DNA of 64,000 nucleotides from Diploptera punctata (lineage: Eukaryota > Arthropoda > Insecta > Blattodea > Blaberidae): contig JASPKZ010009930.1 of the NCBI GenBank assembly GCA_030220185.1, positions 24,868 to 88,867 on the forward strand, written 5' to 3'. The notes under the pieces are model-generated. The model was not told where the DNA came from. It made no database searches and saw nothing but the letters and a program-made list of their open reading frames with translations. The translations under genes were made by a program, and so were the position numbers. This document shows positions 38,870 to 50,103 of this stretch, piece by piece. Position 1 is the stretch's first letter. Each line of letters opens with the position of its first letter.

Positions 38870-39175
38870 GATTCTGGCCAGGATTTTAGAAAAAATATGA
38901 AATTATTGTATTGTCACCGGTCCTTTACAAGTATACAAAGTTTCAAGTCGATCCGATGTTTCTAAGTGGGTGAAAATGGTGTTCAAAGATTCCGTTACAT
39001 AGATACAAAGACCCTTTTTCTGATTATCTGACGATTCTGGCCAGGATTTTAGAAAAAAAATATGAAAATATTGTATTGTCACGGGTCTTTTACAAGTATA
39101 CAAAGTTTCAAGTCGATCCAATGATTTTAAGTGGATGAAAATCGCGTTGAAAGATTCCGTTACATAGATAGATAG
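38870..39175 (+). repeat. Two tandem 163-bp units
   Basis: Units start at 38870 and 39033 with GATTCTGGCCAGGATTTTAG. They share TTTACAAGTATACAAAGTTT, CAAGTCGATCC and AAAGATTCCGTTACATAGAT. The second ends in GATA repeats. Confidence 0.85.
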
Positions 39176-39342
39176 ATACAGGTCAAGCTAATATAAAGCG
39201 TGTAAAAAAGGACGAGCTTTCTTTAATATGATAAACTTTCGTTGATAAATTCGAGGCGAAACACGACTGCAATTGGTTGTAAATAAAAAATCATTGAAAT
39301 GTGATTGGTCATTGACTCCCATTTGGGGCATGAGTTAAATAG

Positions 39343-39836
39343 TCTTAGTAAAACGAAAGTAGTTTAGAGCCAGAATACTAGATAGTTTTACATTAAAAAA
39401 ACACACTTTTCGGCAAGTAAAATTAGGAATCTGGTTTTCCAAGGTAAAAATGCAATGACCAAGAACATTTCTTTGGATACGAACAAAAACATTCTTGTAC
39501 AAAATCTCAAAGAGCTAACCATTTTTCAACTTTCAACAAAATCCAACTGCTAACTTTGAATTAATTTGCATTCATAGCAAGCAAACCTCTGGAATTTCAA
39601 AAGCTCTCTGACACGACAGCAGAAATTCAGTCATGTGGCTGCTATCTCGCGCAAAAACGAATCAAGTATCACTTATAAAACATTCACAAGATAATATGCG
39701 TAACAGAACATTACTAAGTACCAATTGCAAAGCAAATGTTCATCAGCGAGGAATAACTCTGTCCTACATCAAACCAATATTTAATTACATGTTTCGCAGA
39801 TTGCAATACAACTCAGATAGCGAACTAAAGAAGTAA
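39343..39836. other. No gene seen
   Basis: AT-rich sequence with a 67-codon frame at 39633-39836 without motifs, ending just before the SINE-B target duplication. Confidence 0.3.
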
Positions 39837-39849
39837 TTGAATTAAGCTT

Positions 39850-40166
39850 CAATCCATAGTAATTCTGCCCGAAGGCAGGTCCTTCACTGCAATCATAGTA
39901 TTTTCATGCTATGCTTGCAGCTTTACTAGGGAATTGTAGGTGTCGTAGCTTCCCGTTGCTTTCCACACCGGTAAAGGATGATGATGATGATGACGATATT
40001 ATTTCGGGGACCGTTTGGGCCCATAAAGTTTTCCTGACATTTGTCTTATTGGTGAGGAAAAACCCCGATAAAAAAACTCACCCAGAAAAAACTGCCGCGA
40101 CCGGGGATCGAACCCGGGCCCGCTGCGTGACAAGGCAGCACGCTACCTGGGGACCACAGCGTGGAC
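39850..40166 (-). mobile_element. SINE-B with 13-bp TSD
   Basis: The target duplication TTGAATTAAGCTT is at 39837-39849 and 40167-40179. The head is at 40166, with the B box (GGGATCGAACCCGGG on the plus strand) intact. Confidence 0.9.
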
Positions 40167-40263
40167 TTGAATTAAGCTTTCCCATTAAAATGAGGTAATG
40201 AAATAAAAAAATCATTCGGTTGGTATTCTTAATTGAATAGAGAAAGAACAAAATTAAGCAGAC

Positions 40264-40462
40264 TAACTAACTATCTCACTGGCACTATCGAACCCGTAGG
40301 TTCATGGCCGCGCGGACATAAGCTCTCCATACATCCCTATCCTGACATAATGTTTTCTAATAATTCCTTGTATAATCCACCTCCCTCAAATCATAGTTAC
40401 TGATATTCTTCCACCTCATTATTGGTCTACCAACTGGGCGTTTTTCCTCTGGTTTTCCTACA
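40264..40462 (-). pseudogene. L-GHV LINE 3' end
   Basis: Minus strand: terminus CACTGGCACTATCGAACCCG, then the remnants of WRAYVRAAMN, DLREVD and RP-x-x-RW. It ends near 40462 in the EGKRPV region. Confidence 0.7.
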
Positions 40463-40639
40463 ATAATCAATATTAATAAAATTCATATCAAATCCCGTTG
40501 AGGTGATAAACATAAAATAAAAACTTAAAATATGTACCTTTTGGCAGGTGCCGTCGTCCTCAACTGTGTTAAAATATTACATTTAAAATGTTATCTGGAG
40601 GCCTTTCGGAAATCTTAAATTAGTTATGATCTGAGACCG

Positions 40640-41410
40640 ATTGTGTACGTATCTTTAACAGGTAGTGTCTGGATGTACGAAATAAAGATGACTAAATCGT
40701 ATGTATCATTGTCATTAACGAAAAAAATTAAAGTGATTGAAGATAAAGGAAAACACACTCTCAGTACGCGAAATAATGACAAATTTAAATGTGGAAAACC
40801 CCAAGTTTGCGAGATTTTAAAATGCAAAGGAAAATAACGGATGAATGGATGCAAGGAAATGGTCAAATGAAGAGCAAGAAAAAATGAAGAAATCAACGAG
40901 GTGTGTTTTACAAGTCCATGTCAAAAAATCTCCAAATTTCAGGACCGATGCTCCAAAGTCAAGCTCTAGCTGTTGCTATATCCCTAGGGAATAAACGATT
41001 TCAAAGCATATTCAGGTTGGTTGTGGACAGTTTTAAAAGACGACATAATGTACTGTGGAATGAAATTTGCAGGGAATCAAAGGATGTGGACGAAAGTATA
41101 GTTACTGAGTTGAAATCGAAACTGCATACTTTAATTTCAGGATACGCGCCTAAGAGAAATTTTTAACGCTGACGAAACGGGACTGTTTTTTCGCGCGCTA
41201 CCATCGAAGTGGCTTGTATATACCTACTACACTTTCCAACGGCAGCGGAACTACAATTAATCCAAGGTGCATAAAAAACGCATATGCGGTGTTATACATT
41301 CTAAGACTGGTTAATATTTGTTTGCTTTTTATAATGCGGAATGTTGCCTAATGTGGACAAAAAGATTGGTCCCATGCGATTCCGCTTTGGACAAGTTTTA
41401 CTGTATTTCA
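40640..41410 (+). pseudogene. Tigger/pogo-type transposase relic
   Basis: An N-terminal piece (40700-40840) has SLTKKIKVIEDKGKHTLS and GKPQVCEILKCKGK, like a CENP-B/Psq helix-turn-helix. A second piece at 40903-41166 has ISGPMLQSQALAVAISLGNK, SFKRRHNVLWNEICRES and SGYAPK. Just after, in another frame, FNADETGLFFRALPSK covers the first catalytic Asp of the DDE domain (about 41166-41210). The order helix-turn-helix, ISGPMLQ-x-KA, RHN, NADETGLFF is diagnostic of Tigger/pogo. The other catalytic residues are not found. A TIR-like CAGTAAAACTTGTCC is present in reverse at 41391-41405, but I did not locate its partner. Confidence 0.8.
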
Positions 41411-42245
41411 TATTTATATTCACTCTGTTATCACAATCAATAAAATTGATACATATCTAACTTAACTGCCATAAATCAGCTTAGATAACGACAAGAAAAG
41501 TATACGAAACACAAAATGTCCGCTACACTACGTTGGCACTATACAAAATGTTTAAAACACTTCGTCAGCAATGTGCAGAAAGCTGTTCTAATAGTGGTTT
41601 ATGAATACAATCGTGATCGGAATTACCTCCATAATCGAAATTCCTCCTTTTTACCCCTGTTGCTTGTGTCGGTTCGCTCAGGGTAGAATATGATCACTCA
41701 GTGATGTTTATATTATACACTTATTATTTCAGTTTATTGGAAAATTTTGTGTGTACAATTGTAGACTTACAATGTTTGATACTTAACTAACTCGGAGTGG
41801 AGTTGATGGATTACTTCCGCCCACGTGTTTTAATATCACCTTCGCGAACGGTTACTGAATAACTTGACTATTGTAGAACGTAGGAGCGTGAGAGAGTTTT
41901 CACGCGCATCCTCGCCTTATAAGGGCGATGACTCCTCCCATAAAGTCGCCATCCCCACTCCGAGTGTATATGTTATTCATTATAGCTTAAAGGGGTAGGT
42001 ACCATTCGTTTGGGTTTCTATGTTGGTAATAGACTCGTGTGCACGTTTGTGCGCCTTCCAGTTATTACTATTAATGGTACGTTTTAGTACTTACGAGTCT
42101 ATTATTTCTTGCCACATGCTATATTCCAATGTTGAGGAACGCATTGCCACAATTTAACCCGGGGTATACGAATCCAGAGGTGATTACCCACTGAGACAGA
42201 CAATAATCGGAAATAAATTCTGTACGCAAGATGGGTTACTTGATT
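41411..42245. other. No gene seen
   Basis: Unmatched sequence. It includes the inverted words AATAGACTCGT (42027-42037) and ACGAGTCTATT (42096-42106), and AACTCGGAGTGGAGTTG near 41790 against CCCCACTCCGAGTG near 41955. Confidence 0.35.
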
Positions 42246-42249
42246 TTCA

Positions 42250-42665
42250 TCATCATTAACAACAAGAATTAAGCCCAGTGGCCTGTTCCGAACTCATCAT
42301 AGGTCGAATTGGTCCTTCCATCCCTTCAATGATCTTCCCAACAATCTTCTCCCTTTCGGTTTATAATTATACATTCTTCTTGGTAAGCGCTGTTCATTCA
42401 TTCGTAATACGTGCTGAAGGTAAGCATTTTGATAGTATTTTATTCTTTTACAGATATTAAATATATTAAGTTCTGTTCTCATATCTTCGTTTTTCTTTTT
42501 ATCGGTCCCTTGGTATCCTGCTATTGCTCTCAACATCTTCATTTCAGCAGCCTCTATTTGTTTACTATCTGCCTTTGTTAATGTCCAGGTTTCACATCCA
42601 TAGATAAGAGATGGAACTGCAAATACTTTGAAATGATATTGACTTATTACCGGAAATATTTCTAA
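42250..42665 (-). pseudogene. L-GAA-like LINE ORF2 C-terminus
   Basis: Minus strand. It encodes VPSLIYGCETWTLTKADSKQ, AEMKMLRAIAGYQGTDKKKN, YLQHVLRMNEQRLPRRMYNY and KPKGRRLLGRSLKGWKDQF. These match the C-terminal half of 4741-5628 and 61560-62155. The RT active site is absent. The tail is near 42246. Confidence 0.75.
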
Positions 42666-42829
42666 ATTCAAATCGGGAAAGATTGGCATGCTACGAGTTA
42701 ATGGTAAATCCAGAAAATTGGATAAACTTGGGTAAATTTCTGGACAAAACGCGGAAAATAAGAACAACACTCATTCATGAATAAATACATGTTATCAAAA
42801 TGCAATAACATTAATTCTTAATAATTACA

Positions 42830-43068
42830 ATTGTATAATGTTTTGTATTATTATGTAATTGTAATATTATTGTGTTTTCGTTATATAATTGTAATGATAT
42901 TGTTTTCTTTTTTTTTTCTTCACACTAGTAGCAATTATTACTTTATTGTAACGGACTGTCAACAGCACGTACGGCTTACTGCCCGTACGACCCATATTTG
43001 TAAATAATATTGTAAATATCTTACTTTTTGTCTAATAAAGTCCTACTACTACTACTACTACTACTTGT
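42830..43068 (+). mobile_element. Family I LINE 3' end with (CTA)n tail
   Basis: The terminal 165 bp are nearly identical to 8225-8365. The tail has six CTA units (43050-43068). The region just upstream is a TTGTAAT-rich stretch as in the other copy. Confidence 0.65.
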
Positions 43069-43845
43069 AAAATTTTAAAATAGTTTTTCTTCCTAGTTTT
43101 ATTCAATGAAGTACGTTTAATTGCGCCACATACATAATTGAATCGTTGTATTTTAGTTTATCTAAATTTCTGTCATTACCTAAATGACATTCCAAATAAT
43201 TAAAATTCTGAATTTGGTCTATAATTACATTGTTTAGCACTATTTTTGTTCTTATTGCATATTTTCTTTACTTGATGTTCGGACGACATATTTATTCTAG
43301 TTCCTCTTTCACATAGAGTATTTTAATTTTGAGATGGAAAAAAATTAGGTGTGACGTGTTCCCATCTAGAAAACACCTTCACAAGGAAGAAAGTAGTATC
43401 CGGTCACATTTCACTTATTAGAGGAGCAAAAGTTCAACTTTCGGTTTATTTTAATTTATTGCTTAGAGCGTAGCTTTGATGTTAAAGAAGAAAAAGAGAC
43501 CACAAGCAAATGGGGAGCAGAATGTGACGACATATAGCTAAGAGAAACAGGGGTGTACAGAACACATGTTAAAAAGAGTAGTTTACCCTTAAATTGGCAA
43601 AACATAAATTTGTTCTGTTAGTTATTTGAATGCGGTGGACCGCAGTGGAAAACGGAATCTTGTATAACTGTTATTATTATGTATATTGTATAATTAGACA
43701 CACATTTAAGTGTTTTTGTTCGTTTTCTTTTGATTTATTTAAAATATTAAATTAATTGAACTAACTGATATATCCAAAAGGATACGTTAAAAATTTAAAG
43801 GTTAAATTACATCCGGAATCAATTTTGTCGAAATTGAGTTAGATA
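43069..43845. other. No gene seen
   Basis: AT-rich, unmatched sequence with no long frame. Confidence 0.35.
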
Positions 43846-43860
43846 TAATACAGTATTCTT

Positions 43861-44180
43861 TGGGTACGCCTGCGCCGTAGCGTAGTGGTTAAGGCAGTGC
43901 GCTACAAATCGGAAGGTCGAGGGTTCAAGTCCCGGTGGTGTCAGGATTTTTAAACTGACCCAAATCTTCTGGTGGCACCATGGCCCTAGGGTCGACTCAG
44001 CCTCTAACATAAATGATTACCACACGCTTGTTCTGGGGTAAAGGCGGCCGTCACGCAGGGCTGACAACCCGGCTGACATCAATTGCCGATTGTCTAGAAA
44101 AATATGGGAGCCTTAACCTCCTACTACCCCAAGAGTCTCCTATGGCTGTAGCGGGATCACTTTACCTTTTTAATTTTTTG
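43861..44180 (+). mobile_element. SINE-D with 15-bp TSD
   Basis: The target duplication TAATACAGTATTCTT is at 43846-43860 and 44181-44195. The A box (GCCGTAGCGTAGTGGTTAAG) and B box (GGGTTCAAGTCCCG) are intact. The 3' end has a short T-rich tail. Confidence 0.9.
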
Positions 44181-44217
44181 TAATACAGTATTCTTGGCTA
44201 TTCTATGCACCTCATTC

Positions 44218-44482
44218 GTCTCATAGCCTGCTATGGGCAGGACATATGGTACGTATGGGGGATGAAAGAGGTGCATGGAACATACTGGTATGAAAACCAG
44301 AGGGTAAAGGCCCAGTTGGTAGACCAAGAATGAGGTGGAGGAATAACATTAACCATGATTTAAGGGAATTAGATTATATAGGGGACAATTGGAAAACATT
44401 AACTCAGAATAAGGATGTATGGAGAGCTTATGTCCGCGCGGTCATGAATCTACGTGTTCGACAGAGCCAGTGTGTTAGGTAT
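44218..44482 (+). pseudogene. L-GHV LINE 3' end
   Basis: Coding remnants MRWRNNINHDLRELDYIGDN and WRAYVRAVMNLRV, then a variant terminus GACAGAGCCAGTGTG. More diverged than the other copies. Confidence 0.65.
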
Positions 44483-44639
44483 TTGAATTCAGCCATTTCT
44501 TCAAAAAATTCTTTCATTTGTCATTAACTGCATATTTCCATCATATATTTTATTTGTATGTGTGATCATATATTTTAGTTTTATTGATGTTTATTTGCAG
44601 TCCAAATTCCTTATTGTTATTCAATAGGGTTTGGATATT

Positions 44640-46360
44640 GACTCTTAGTACCTCCTCGCTGTCGCCTTACAGTACCACATCATCAGCTGACTGACTGACT
44701 GATTGTCGACGGTGACTTGCACCGTCCAGTGTGCTGCATACTGTTTCCCAATGGGATAAACTTGGCAGCAAATTCCTTTTTGGCTATCAAGTAGTGGTTG
44801 TGGATTATGTAACCTCAGCCTTTGGTGACATTGTATTTTACCTAACGGGTCTATACCAAAATAATAGTGCAAACCTCTATACTTGTAAGAAGGCATCATA
44901 AACTACGCCGCCGGCAAGCAGAGGGTCCGAAAGCCGGACAGCGAAGTGTGACCCACACTTCTCAAAGCAAGTGATCTCGCACTATTATGTGGATGGTCTC
45001 TCCTTTTGAGGTTAACCTGTAAAACACAGGTTAACCAGTCGGCTCATGAAGATGAAACGCTCCATGGGACTAGACAGTTCAGCCAATAAAGGCTGAACAT
45101 CCCGGAGAATCTCCTCTCCACGAGCACTTAGGCTACCTGTTAGCAATTGCTGGCCCTTAACTTTAGCAGTGCTATTCTCTTGAGTTGTTCTGGAAGCAGT
45201 ACCAGTCTGTAGAGCTTGAGTGAAGGAAACTCTTGGATCAACCTTCACAGAAGTGAAGGTCTTTCTTTGAGTTGTATTTACAATTGGATTTGGGACAGGG
45301 ATCACTTGTGGATGGTTTTATCTTTTGGATTGGGGATGGGTTTAGCTACCTTGCTATAAGCTTCAAGGGCTGCCTTGAAAGCAGGGCAGCCTCTATAGGA
45401 CGCCGGGTGACCGGACTCCTTGCAATTTGCACACTTTAGCAAACTGGTGTCTCTCCGCGCTTGGGCCTTTAGGGTACAGTCCTTGTGCCCGTGGGGCCCA
45501 GCGCAGATAACACAGCGAGGAGCCCGATTGCAGGCAGGGAAAGTATGATTGAATGACTGGCACCGGTAGCACTGCTTAAGCCCAGCCCTGGGTCTATATG
45601 GTTCTATGGCTACAACTGTGTACAAGAGACGCTTCAAATCATAAATTTCCAACGCTTTGCCATTGCGTTCTAGTTCTAATATATAGATGGGAAGAGGTAT
45701 AGCCAAATTATTTTCCGTCTTGATAATCTGCTTTACAGATTTAACTGGGAAACCCAACGCGAGGATTTCCTCTTTAATTTCATCAGGATCGACAGTTGAA
45801 GGCAGTCTCTTTAACACCACCTTCAGAGGAAGATCTCTCTTTAGCTGAAAGGTACAATATTCCCTATTTAGGGACTTGAAATACTCCTTTAACTTGAAGA
45901 AATCTTCCAATGAACGTGCATAGTAGCGTATTCCTTCAGGAATACTGACACACTTTAGTTGGTCGCCAATTAGTGATTTCAACTCTTTGTTTATTCGGAA
46001 CAAATTCCCGTGACCAATAAGAGTTATTGGTGGGGGTCTTTGCTCCGATTGGACAGCATTGCCTGAAGGAGTAGCTGTAGGTGTAGCCATAGTAGGACCA
46101 GTAGCTTGAGGAGGGACCATCTCTGAGGATGTTCCTGCAGTGGAATTTGGAATGTCAGTTAAAACTGAAAATTTGTTGTTGGTAGGCACTGCTGGAACCT
46201 CAACTCGTGATTCCTGCGACTCTGTGGATCGATTATCTGGATGTAAAGGTTCAAATACATTAGTGTGTTTGCCCAGTAGTATGGGTTCTTTTGGCACATC
46301 ATCAGCATAAACTAACAACTTATTAATACCATAGAGCTCTAGATCTTCATCATCTAAATA
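44640..46360 (-). pseudogene. Jockey-like LINE: ORF1 (Gag-like) fused to 3' UTR, ORF2 missing
   Basis: Minus strand. ORF1 runs from the mariner boundary (46360) to 45302. It has a central RNA-binding-like region (RYYARSLEDFFKLKEYFKSL, LPSTVDPDEIKEEILALGFP) and three zinc knuckles (CYRCQSFNHTFPAC, CVICAGPHGHKDC, CANCKESGHPASYRGC). This is the PRE_C2HC-type Gag of Jockey elements. A break near 45305 leads to its C-terminal part, ending at 45012. Directly after come the Jockey-type 3' UTR words (GTCCGGCTTTCGGACCCTCT on the minus strand) seen at 2040 and 6775, with no ORF2 between. It appears to be an internally deleted element. The first 45 residues of the long frame derive from the mariner end, not from ORF1. 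Confidence 0.8.
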
Positions 46361-47669
46361 CATAGTGCCCCAAATTGATGTATAAACTCTTTGAAACGTT
46401 ATTTCTCGCAATGAAATGAGACAGAAATATAATTTTTGTTGTGTTTGATCTACAAGGCACTGGAAAAGCATAGCAACACGTTCATCGATCTTCACGTCTT
46501 CATAAACAACAATGGCGGCGAGATTATCATTCGATGAACGTAAGTGGATACTGAAGTGTTATTGGAAAGTGGAGAATGTTGTTGAAATGCAACGACGTTG
46601 GATGGTTGAATTTGGGACACCACCACCAACAAGGGTAACAATAACAAGAATCCGAGACAAGTTTGAAGACGATGGAACGGTGCAAGATGTGTTGAAAGGT
46701 CGGTGCGGAAGAAAGAGACGTTAGACTGATAACGAGAGCATTGTTGCAGTCATGCAGGCTTTTTGCAGGATCCCCAAAGAAGTCAGTGAGGCAATTTTCT
46801 CGTGAGATTAATATCAAGAAAAGCAGTATTCATCGAATTTTGCGGGGCCAAAAATTGATGTCTTACATTCCGAGACTTCTCCGCGCACTATATGAGGACC
46901 ACCCCGATAGACGACTGCAATTTTGTGAGTGGTTCCTGCTGAAGTGTGACGAAAGGGAAGATTTTTCCAGACTCAATTGTATGGTCAGATGAAGCCACAT
47001 TCAAATTTAATGGCACAATTAATCGACATAATTGTGTGTACTGGGCTAACCAAAACCCAAACATCATTGAAGAAAAGACCGTCAATCTTCCAGGAGTATC
47101 GGTATGGTGTGGTTTGTCTTCCCGAGGATTAATTGGGCCGTACTTATTCCAAGGGACTGTCACGGGTCAAACTTATCTGGAAATGTTAGACATCATGATT
47201 CCACGTATTGAAGATCTATTTGAGAATGAAAATGAGGTTTACTTCCAACAAGACGGGGCTCCACCGCACTTTGCCGATGTGAGACATTTTCTCGGTCGCA
47301 CATTAAATCAGAGAAGGGTAGGACGAAGAGGAACTGCTACGGAGTTCCCGCCTCGATCTCCTGATTTAACCCCTCTAGACTTCTTTCTTTGGGGAACTGT
47401 AAAGAACACGGTGTACGCCACAAAACCACAAACACTGGAGGAACTGAGAGATCAGATTGAATATGTCGTCAATGACGTTCCAATAACAATAATCAAAAAC
47501 ATGTGTCGCTGTGTTCAACGTCGTTGTTGGGAGTGTACTGCGGCAGGAGGTGAGCATTTTGAACATGTACGGGCTTAAGAAATAAATCACAAAAAATTGT
47601 ATTTCTGTCTCATTTGGTTGCTGAGAAATAACGTTTCAAAGAGTGTATACATTAATTTAGGTCACACTG
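46361..47669 (+). mobile_element. Mariner-like transposon inside Jockey ORF1
   Basis: TIRs of about 75 bp (46361-46435 and 47595-47669) share TCTTTGAAACGTTATTTCTC and AATGAGACAGAAAT. TA lies at each end (46359-46360 and 47670-47671), the standard mariner target. If the element and one TA are removed, the ORF1 frame on the minus strand reads through into 47672-47740. The transposase lies on the plus strand and is broken. Confidence 0.9.
46512..47578 (+). pseudogene. Mariner-like transposase, two frame breaks
   Basis: The N-terminal helix-turn-helix segment starts at 46512 (LSFDERKWILKCYWKVEN) and ends at a TAG near 46722. A second helix-turn-helix follows in another frame (RQFSREINIKKSSIHRIL). 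The catalytic part at 46946-47578 has [25 protein letters not shown] and [17 protein letters not shown], giving D, D and D with 36 residues between the last two. All three acidic residues are present. Length and motif order fit an IS630/Tc1/mariner transposase, but stops and frameshifts near 46722 and 46945 disable it. Confidence 0.85.
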
Positions 47670-47783
47670 TATTTGATGGCATGCTCTAGTACAAAATTGT
47701 TCCTTTCCTTAGGAAATACAATAAATAACAATGTTACACGTATACTTTTATTTTATTTGATTTTCATATTTATTATATAATTC

Positions 47784-47824
47784 AGTGACAGCTGTTTCGG
47801 TACACTGTACCTTCTTCAGACATG
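47784..47824 (-). ncRNA. Hammerhead-like motif of PLE 2, copy a
   Basis: Minus strand: CTGAAGA (47819-47813), stem II GGTAC/GTACC with an AGT loop, GAAAC (47798-47794), self-complementary ACAGCTGT as stem III, then C. Confidence 0.65.
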
Positions 47825-48716
47825 TTAACAAATTATGAATTGTGTTCCAACTGATCTAAGCAACAATACAACAATATTTATTTAAATTTTTAAATTTAAC
47901 AAAGAGGATTCATTCAAATTAAGTTGAGAATTTAACAGTTTGTTACTACTTTTAAATTTATTTATTTCTACAGCCTCCAAAAGATCTAACTTCTTACCCT
48001 TATCACAAACATGTAAAATTTCAAAATTTGGATCGAAACAATGATTAAATTGGAATAGGTGGTTAGCATATTTTTAATATTCTAAATTTCTGTTATATGC
48101 TCTCATGTGTTCCTTTATCCGAGAGATAAAAGGTCTACCAGTTTGTCCTATATACGAGTAGACATTGCCACAATTTATATACATCTGATAATTTTTATTT
48201 CTTTATTTTGGTTGTATTGTTTTTTATTATATTTTGTAAAGTTTTATTAGTTTTAAATGCCACATTAATGTTCAACTTTTTAAAGTGTTTAGATATTTCA
48301 TTTGAAAGTGGGCCTATGTATGACATTACGACATATTTCTTTACGTTTTCTTTGGGTAAAGGAAAAACTTTGTTAATTGCTTTTTTGTAATGAACTTTCT
48401 TAATTAAATATTCTATAATTTTAGGGTCGTAGTAATTATTAATAGCTAATTGTTTAATAATATTCAATTCATTATTATATTCCAAGGGTGAAAGAGGGAC
48501 ATTTAAAAGTCTATGAATGTAACTATTAAAGGCTCCCATCTTACGAGTATATGGGTGAAGAGAAGAACTATGGATAGTGGTATCAGTATGAGATGGTTTG
48601 TGAAAGATACCAAACTCAAACTATGGATTTTCATCAAGTAAACACAAACTCAATCATTGATTAAATAAAAACAAAACGTAGTTTTATTTGAGTTTCATAT
48701 TTATTATATAATTCAG

Positions 48717-48755
48717 TGACAGCTGATTCGGTACACTGTACCTTCTTCAGACATG
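48717..48755 (-). ncRNA. Hammerhead-like motif of PLE 2, copy b (core mutated)
   Basis: Same layout, but GAAAC reads GAATC (48729-48725). One of the core adenosines is changed and stem III is lost, so self-cleavage would be impaired. Confidence 0.6.
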
Positions 48756-48916
48756 TTAACAAATTATGAATTGTGTTCCAACTGATCTAAACAACAATAC
48801 AACATGTTAACAAATTATGAATTGTGCTCCAACTGATCTAAACAACATTACAACAATACAACAACATTGTTGTATTGTTGTTTAGATCAGTTGGAACACA
48901 ATTCATAATTTGTTAA

Positions 48917-48960
48917 CATGTCTGACGAAGGTACAGTGTACCGAAACAGCTGTCACTGAA
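48917..48960 (+). ncRNA. Hammerhead-like motif of PLE 2, copy c (inverted)
   Basis: CTGACGA (48922-48928), stem II, GAAAC (48943-48947), ACAGCTGT, C. The core is conserved, with N7 as C. Confidence 0.65.
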
Positions 48961-49015
48961 TTATATAATAAATATGAAAATCAAATAAAACTACGTTTTA
49001 TTTTTATTTAATTAA

Positions 49016-49668
49016 TAAATATGGATTTTCATCAAGTAAACACCAACTCAATTGATTATATTTTTATTATTCCTTTTACATTTCTCACTTTCACAAGAGG
49101 GATTAAATTATTATTTTTATTATTACTAAAAGCACATTAAGGTAACTTTTGACTTGCAATGCAATTAGGTTCTGCATGGATTAGATGAAACTGTTAGAGC
49201 GTTCTCGAAACAGGAATAGCTCTACGATCCGCATTACATATAGGAAATGGTTGCAAGAAGTAAAGATAAATGATCGCTTAATCTATAGCAGACAAGTTTT
49301 TACCATGGAGTGAATGTACAGTTTTGCCGCCTCCCGCCTGTTTAGTCAGTAATTGGCTGAGTCTGAGATTTGCTGGAGCAATGTAGGGGTCGGCCTTAAT
49401 TAGAAGAGCTTTTTGTCATCGTCCTTCTTGAGCGAGCAGAAAGAAATAAGCTGACTTAATAGTAGCTGGGCAACAAGAAGGGATTGTGTGGTAACCAAGG
49501 AGATGTGCCCCTTCCTCTCTCTATGTATAATTCCATTCGCTTTACGTCTTATTGCTAACAAAATACACTTTTCCTCCTTCTCAATACAGAATATCTATAG
49601 AATCGACAAATAGAAGATGCATTCATAAACATATTAATTATCACGATTTCCTATTGTTTTATTATAAT
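49016..49668. other. Low-copy-looking sequence without a gene
   Basis: I found no match to repeat families, and no long frame. Part of it (49320-49460) is richer in G and C than its surroundings. Confidence 0.3.
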
Positions 49669-49683
49669 TATATTGTGAAAAAA

Positions 49684-50083
49684 TCGGCCGCGGTGGACTA
49701 GTGGTTATGCTCCTTGCCTCTGGACCCGAGGGTCGCGGGTTCAAACCCGGCCGGGGTCGATGGATTTTTTAGGACGGAATAATCCAAGGAGCAAGTCTTC
49801 CGGGAGGGACTTTAAGCCGTTGGGTCCCGAGTCTGAAGATTTTCAGGCTCGTAAAAGATCCTTAAGCCTGACTGAAAAGGCCTCTAGGCAAAATTTACCG
49901 AATTTTCCAGTCCTAGTACTACCTTGGTTTCCTAGATGTCAGTATGAGGCGGAACGTTGACCACGGACCACTCAAATGACATCTTTACGATAACAAGTGT
50001 AACTAAATTAGTATGGTTCAAATTCTTCCCTATGGGGGAGAGCGCCTAAATATCTGTTAAGGGAAACATGGGCTTACAAGACA
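49684..50083 (+). mobile_element. SINE-E, tRNA-derived, full length
   Basis: The head reads TCGGCCGCGGTGGACTAGTG (A-box region) and GGGTTCAAACCCGG (B box). A body of about 320 bp contains GGAGCAAGTCTTCCGGGAGG and AAAGATCCTTAAGCC. An imperfect TSD, TATATTGTGAAAAAA (49669) against AATATTGTCAAAAAA (50083), flanks it. Copies: 57233-57880 (split), 60290-60700, and the tandem array at 18195-18600. Confidence 0.85.
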
Positions 50084-50103
50084 ATATTGTCAAAAAAAAT
50101 TAA

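Larger units (their letters stand above)
38187..39342 (-). repeat. Family G repeat, split by a 0.93-kb insertion
   Basis: The parts 38187-38266 and 39208-39342 together match 51531-51750 and, inverted, 62401-62620. Shared words are TATATACAATCTGGTAG, CAGTCACTGCAAA, GAGCTTTCTTTAATATG, GTGATTGGTCATTGACTCC and GGGGCATGAGTTAAATAG. Read on the minus strand, CCAAT boxes precede a TATATATA box. The insert 38271-39204 lies between GAATGTTAAT and GTAAAAAAGG. Confidence 0.7.
47745..49015 (-). mobile_element. Second PLE relic with direct and inverted terminal repeats
   Basis: The terminal-repeat sequence occurs at 47755-47880 (minus), 48672-48790 (minus), partly at 48800-48855 and inverted at 48862-49010 (plus). 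The coding remnant 48539-48195 has HRLLNVPLSPLEYNNEL, then IGPLSNEISKHFKKLNINVA, as in the linker before GIY-YIG. Downstream on the minus strand (48190-48080) a frame with VYSYIGQTGRPFISRIKEH is the YIG part of the nuclease. The RT core is missing, so it is a 5'-truncated unit. Confidence 0.8.

Noticed and set aside
46361..46495. ATG at 46495 as the start of the zinc-knuckle protein
   Set aside because: This part is the mariner terminal repeat; the ORF1 continues on the far side of the mariner instead.
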